Assembly: GCA_016937855.1 (NCBI GenBank)
Contig: JAFGVU010000101.1
Coordinates: 1-64,000, forward strand
DNA from: Bacteroidales bacterium
Lineage (GTDB): Bacteria > Bacteroidota > Bacteroidia > Bacteroidales > ML635J-15
Length of the DNA: 64,000 nucleotides
Reading direction: 5' to 3'
Below the pieces are notes generated by a model. That model was not told the DNA's origin. It saw only the letters and a list, made by a program, of their open reading frames with translations, and made no database searches. Every line of letters begins with the position of its first letter. Within the stretch, counting starts at the first letter, position 1. Positions 61,400 through 64,000 of the stretch are shown here, in pieces. The translations under genes and the position numbers were made by a program.

Positions 61400-64000
61400 A
61401 TGAAAGATTTAGCAAGAGAAATTTTTGAAAAAAATCCAAATGCAAATTTGCTATTCGACAAACTTAAAAATTCAGGTGAGTCGGAAAACATATTAGTGCA
61501 TGGTCTTGCAGGCTCTTCAAAAGCATTTTTGTTTTCATCATTATTTCTCCGCGAAAAACAACTCTCATGTGTTATTTTTCCAGATAAAGAGACCGCATCG
61601 TATTTTTTTGACGATCTTGTAAATATTTTGGGCGATGAGTATGTTTTGTTTTTCCCAAGTGCCTATAAACGCTCAGTAGAGTATCTTAAAACCGATCGAA
61701 CAAACATCATTTTAAAAACCGAAGTTTTAAATAAACTGAGGACGGGTAAAAAACCATACATTATAGTAAGCTATCCCGGAGCAATCATCGAAAAAGTTGT
61801 TGATAATAAAGACTTAAAAAATAATACTCTTGAAATAAACATAGGCGAAAAACTATCTATGGAGTTTATTACTGACGTATTAAACGAGTATGGTTTTCGT
61901 CACGAAGAATTTGTGTATGAGCCGGGAACATTTTCAATGCGTGGAAGCATAATTGATGTGTTTTCATTTAGTAACGAAGAGCCCTACCGAATCGACTTTT
62001 TTGGAGACGAGGTAGAAAGCATCCGAAGTTTTGACCCAAATACACAATTATCAAGAGACAGACATAAAAAAATATCAATTGTACCAAATATTCACGAGCA
62101 TCTGGTTAATGAACATAAAGTGTCATTTTTCGACTTTATCAATAAAAATTGTAAAATTTGGCTCGAACAACCGGAAATGATTATTGATAAGTTTCAAAAA
62201 ACATGGGATGCCGCAAATATCAGATTTTCCGAAACCATTTCGCAGGATGAAGACGATGAGATTTGCATTGTAAATCCTGAATCCGGACTATTGTCTCCGG
62301 ATGAGTTTACCGATGAAATAAAAAAATTTCAAATAATTGAGTTGGCGCATCGCTCGCTATATAATTCTCAGCAGGAAATTGTGTTTGATATTGCTCCACA
62401 ACCAGCCTTTAGTAAACAATTCGATTTACTCATTCAAAACTTAAAAGATAATCGTGAAAATTACTATAAGACCTACATTTTAAGTAATAATCAAAAACAA
62501 ATACAAAGGCTGCGCGATATCTTTAGTGATAAGGACGAAGATGTAGAGTTTTTTCCTATTCTTCAAACTGTTCAAAATGGATTTATCGATAACACGAGCA
62601 GAATTTGTGTATATACCGACCATCAGATATTTGAAAGATATCATCGTTTTAAGACAAAAAAGACTCCTACCAAGGAAGCTATAACTTTGCAAGAGTTAAC
62701 CTCATTGCGTCCGGGCGATTATGTTGTGCACATAGACAATGGAGTGGGTAAGTTTGGCGGTTTGCAAAAAATCAATAACGATGGTCATGTGCAGGAAGTT
62801 GTTAGTATTATTTATGATAACAACGACATATTATTTGTAAATATCCATTCATTACATCGAATTTCAAAATATCGCGACAAAGATGGCGAACCACCAAAAA
62901 TTCATCGGCTAGGTTCGGGACACTGGAAAAGATTAAAAGAGCGAACAAAAAAGAATATTCAGGATATTGCACGCGATTTAATTGTTTTATACGCTCAAAG
63001 GCGCGATCAAAAAGGATATGCTTTTTCGCCGGATTCATATTTGCAGAATGAGTTAGAATCTTCATTTATGTATGAAGATACTCCCGATCAGGGAAAAACA
63101 AGCGATGCAATAAAATCGGATATGGAGTCGGATATTCCAATGGACAGGCTGGTTTGTGGCGATGTTGGTTTTGGGAAAACTGAGCTGGCAATTCGTGCAG
63201 CATTTAAATCCGTTTGTGATAGTAAACAAGTTGCGGTTTTAGTCCCTACAACAATACTAGCTTTACAGCATTACCAGACATTTAGAGAACGATTAAACGG
63301 AATGCCTGTAAACGTTTCATATATCAGTAGATTAAAAACCAATAAAGAAATAAAGCAAACTCTCGATAAACTTAAGCAGGGAAAAGTCGATATTATAATT
63401 GGCACACATCGATTGATGAATAAAGATGTTGAGTTTAAAGATTTGGGTTTACTAATTATTGACGAAGAGCAGAAATTTGGTGTGGCGATGAAAGAAAGAT
63501 TGCGCCAATTAAAAGTAAATGTGGATACTTTAACTTTAACAGCAACACCAATACCGCGAACTTTGCAATTTTCGTTGATGGGAGCACGCGACTTGTCAGT
63601 AATTAACACACCTCCACCAAACCGTCAGCCAATTATTACCGAATTGCATTCCTTTAACAGCGATATCATCAGAGAAGCTATTTATTACGAGGTTGGACGT
63701 AACGGACAAGTATTTTTTGTCAACAATCGAATTCAAAACATTAATGAAATTGAAGCACTAATTAACAAAGTCTGTCCGGAAGTAAAAACTGTTGTTGCTC
63801 ATGGTCAGATGGAAGGAAATAAGCTCGAAAAAATAATTCTCGATTTTATGCGTGGTGATTACGATGTATTAATCAGTACATCGATAATTGAAAATGGTGT
63901 TGACATTCCAAATGCAAATACGATAATTATCAATAATGCCAATAATTTTGGATTAAGTGACCTGCACCAATTGCGTGGACGAGTTGGTCGTAGCAACAAA
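61400..64000 (+). CDS. Transcription-repair coupling factor Mfd (partial, 3' end beyond window)
   Basis: The first 867 codons are present; the track misses it because it is open at the window edge. The UvrB-like N-terminal region (to about 340; FSMRGSIIDVFSFSNEEPYRIDFFGDEVESI) is followed by the RNA-polymerase-interacting CarD-like domain (LRPGDYVVHIDNGVGKFGGL, about 433-452). The SF2 translocase comes next, with Walker A GDVGFGKTE (about 587-595), DEEQ (about 688), TLTATPIPRTL, and motif VI region LHQLRGRVGRSNK at the window end. Mfd removes RNA polymerase stalled at lesions and recruits UvrA. The start MKDLAREIF is the first in-frame ATG after the promoter. Confidence 0.95.
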   Translation, partial: MKDLAREIFEKNPNANLLFDKLKNSGESENILVHGLAGSSKAFLFSSLFLREKQLSCVIFPDKETASYFFDDLVNILGDEYVLFFPSAYKRSVEYLKTDRTNIILKTEVLNKLRTGKKPYIIVSYPGAIIEKVVDNKDLKNNTLEINIGEKLSMEFITDVLNEYGFRHEEFVYEPGTFSMRGSIIDVFSFSNEEPYRIDFFGDEVESIRSFDPNTQLSRDRHKKISIVPNIHEHLVNEHKVSFFDFINKNCKIWLEQPEMIIDKFQKTWDAANIRFSETISQDEDDEICIVNPESGLLSPDEFTDEIKKFQIIELAHRSLYNSQQEIVFDIAPQPAFSKQFDLLIQNLKDNRENYYKTYILSNNQKQIQRLRDIFSDKDEDVEFFPILQTVQNGFIDNTSRICVYTDHQIFERYHRFKTKKTPTKEAITLQELTSLRPGDYVVHIDNGVGKFGGLQKINNDGHVQEVVSIIYDNNDILFVNIHSLHRISKYRDKDGEPPKIHRLGSGHWKRLKERTKKNIQDIARDLIVLYAQRRDQKGYAFSPDSYLQNELESSFMYEDTPDQGKTSDAIKSDMESDIPMDRLVCGDVGFGKTELAIRAAFKSVCDSKQVAVLVPTTILALQHYQTFRERLNGMPVNVSYISRLKTNKEIKQTLDKLKQGKVDIIIGTHRLMNKDVEFKDLGLLIIDEEQKFGVAMKERLRQLKVNVDTLTLTATPIPRTLQFSLMGARDLSVINTPPPNRQPIITELHSFNSDIIREAIYYEVGRNGQVFFVNNRIQNINEIEALINKVCPEVKTVVAHGQMEGNKLEKIILDFMRGDYDVLISTSIIENGVDIPNANTIIINNANNFGLSDLHQLRGRVGRSNK

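Noticed and set aside
1-64000. Prophage, insertion sequence, integron, tRNA or rRNA genes
   Set aside because: No transposase, integrase, phage structural gene or recognisable tRNA/rRNA sequence was seen. The BRO-N gene alone is not enough to call a prophage.

Overview
The window is a gene-dense, AT-rich chromosome segment of a member of the Bacteroidota. Several independent signs agree: six secreted proteins end in type IX secretion (T9SS) sorting domains (one gliding-motility type B, five type A), many genes carry the Bacteroidetes -7 promoter element TAnnTTTG 15-60 nt before the start codon, and there is little Shine-Dalgarno signal. The family set (choice-of-anchor L, SprB-like repeats, FISUMP lipoproteins, LptF/LptG, SDR-type L-threonine dehydrogenase) fits a free-living, possibly marine, Bacteroidales or Cytophaga-like lineage. 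The order cannot be fixed from sequence alone. I saw no rRNA, tRNA, transposase, integrase or cas gene.

Layout. 1-9898: a two-gene minus-strand operon for giant T9SS surface proteins (909 and 2265 aa), ending in a clear terminator. 10477-13499: bifunctional DAHP synthase/chorismate mutase, then a 52-bp-period palindromic repeat array, then an Ig-like lipoprotein. 13541-14518: L-threonine 3-dehydrogenase. 14706-19664: a TetR-controlled operon (TetR, LolA-like protein, two FtsX-type permeases, ATPase); a related outer-membrane barrel (21971) is separated from it by a BRO-N/DinD-like gene and a DUF4143 ATPase that look inserted. 23147-34521: an accessory region with three T9SS proteins (one a papain-like peptidase) and an AbiEi/AbiEii toxin-antitoxin module. 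A 22-bp direct repeat that is the 3' end of a T9SS sorting-domain gene brackets the AbiE module. 34825-39177: CorA and a dTDP-rhamnose/UDP-xylose-type sugar operon. 39499-41566: an HNH nuclease gene overlapping a methyltransferase-HIT fusion, preceded by a 32-codon ORF; this is the best candidate for an undescribed system. 41669-45056: four-helix-bundle protein, a structured repeat element, a GNAT/FemAB-like protein and a MORN-repeat protein. 45181-49287: tgt, an LptF/LptG permease and the carboxyltransferase plus biotin carrier of an acyl-CoA carboxylase/decarboxylase. 49818-54401: NifU-like protein, Mrp ATPase and a WbpO/WbpB/WbpD-like nucleotide-sugar set. 55201-64000: a T9SS protein, tandem FISUMP lipoproteins, a coiled-coil exported protein, purQ, a small membrane protein and the first 867 codons of mfd.

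Non-coding structure is rich. (i) A composite hairpin element built on AATTTTCGAG-nnn-CTCGAAAATT sits within 12 bp of the stop codon of three different genes, always in the same orientation. (ii) A 46-bp tandem repeat lies downstream of the biotin carrier gene. (iii) A 70-bp perfect direct repeat flanks a GC-richer, heavily self-complementary core. (iv) Twin inverted-repeat operators overlap the abiEi promoter. (v) A TetR operator overlaps its own -7 element. Together with the CTD cassettes, these suggest that 3' gene ends are where repeats and cargo accumulate in this genome.
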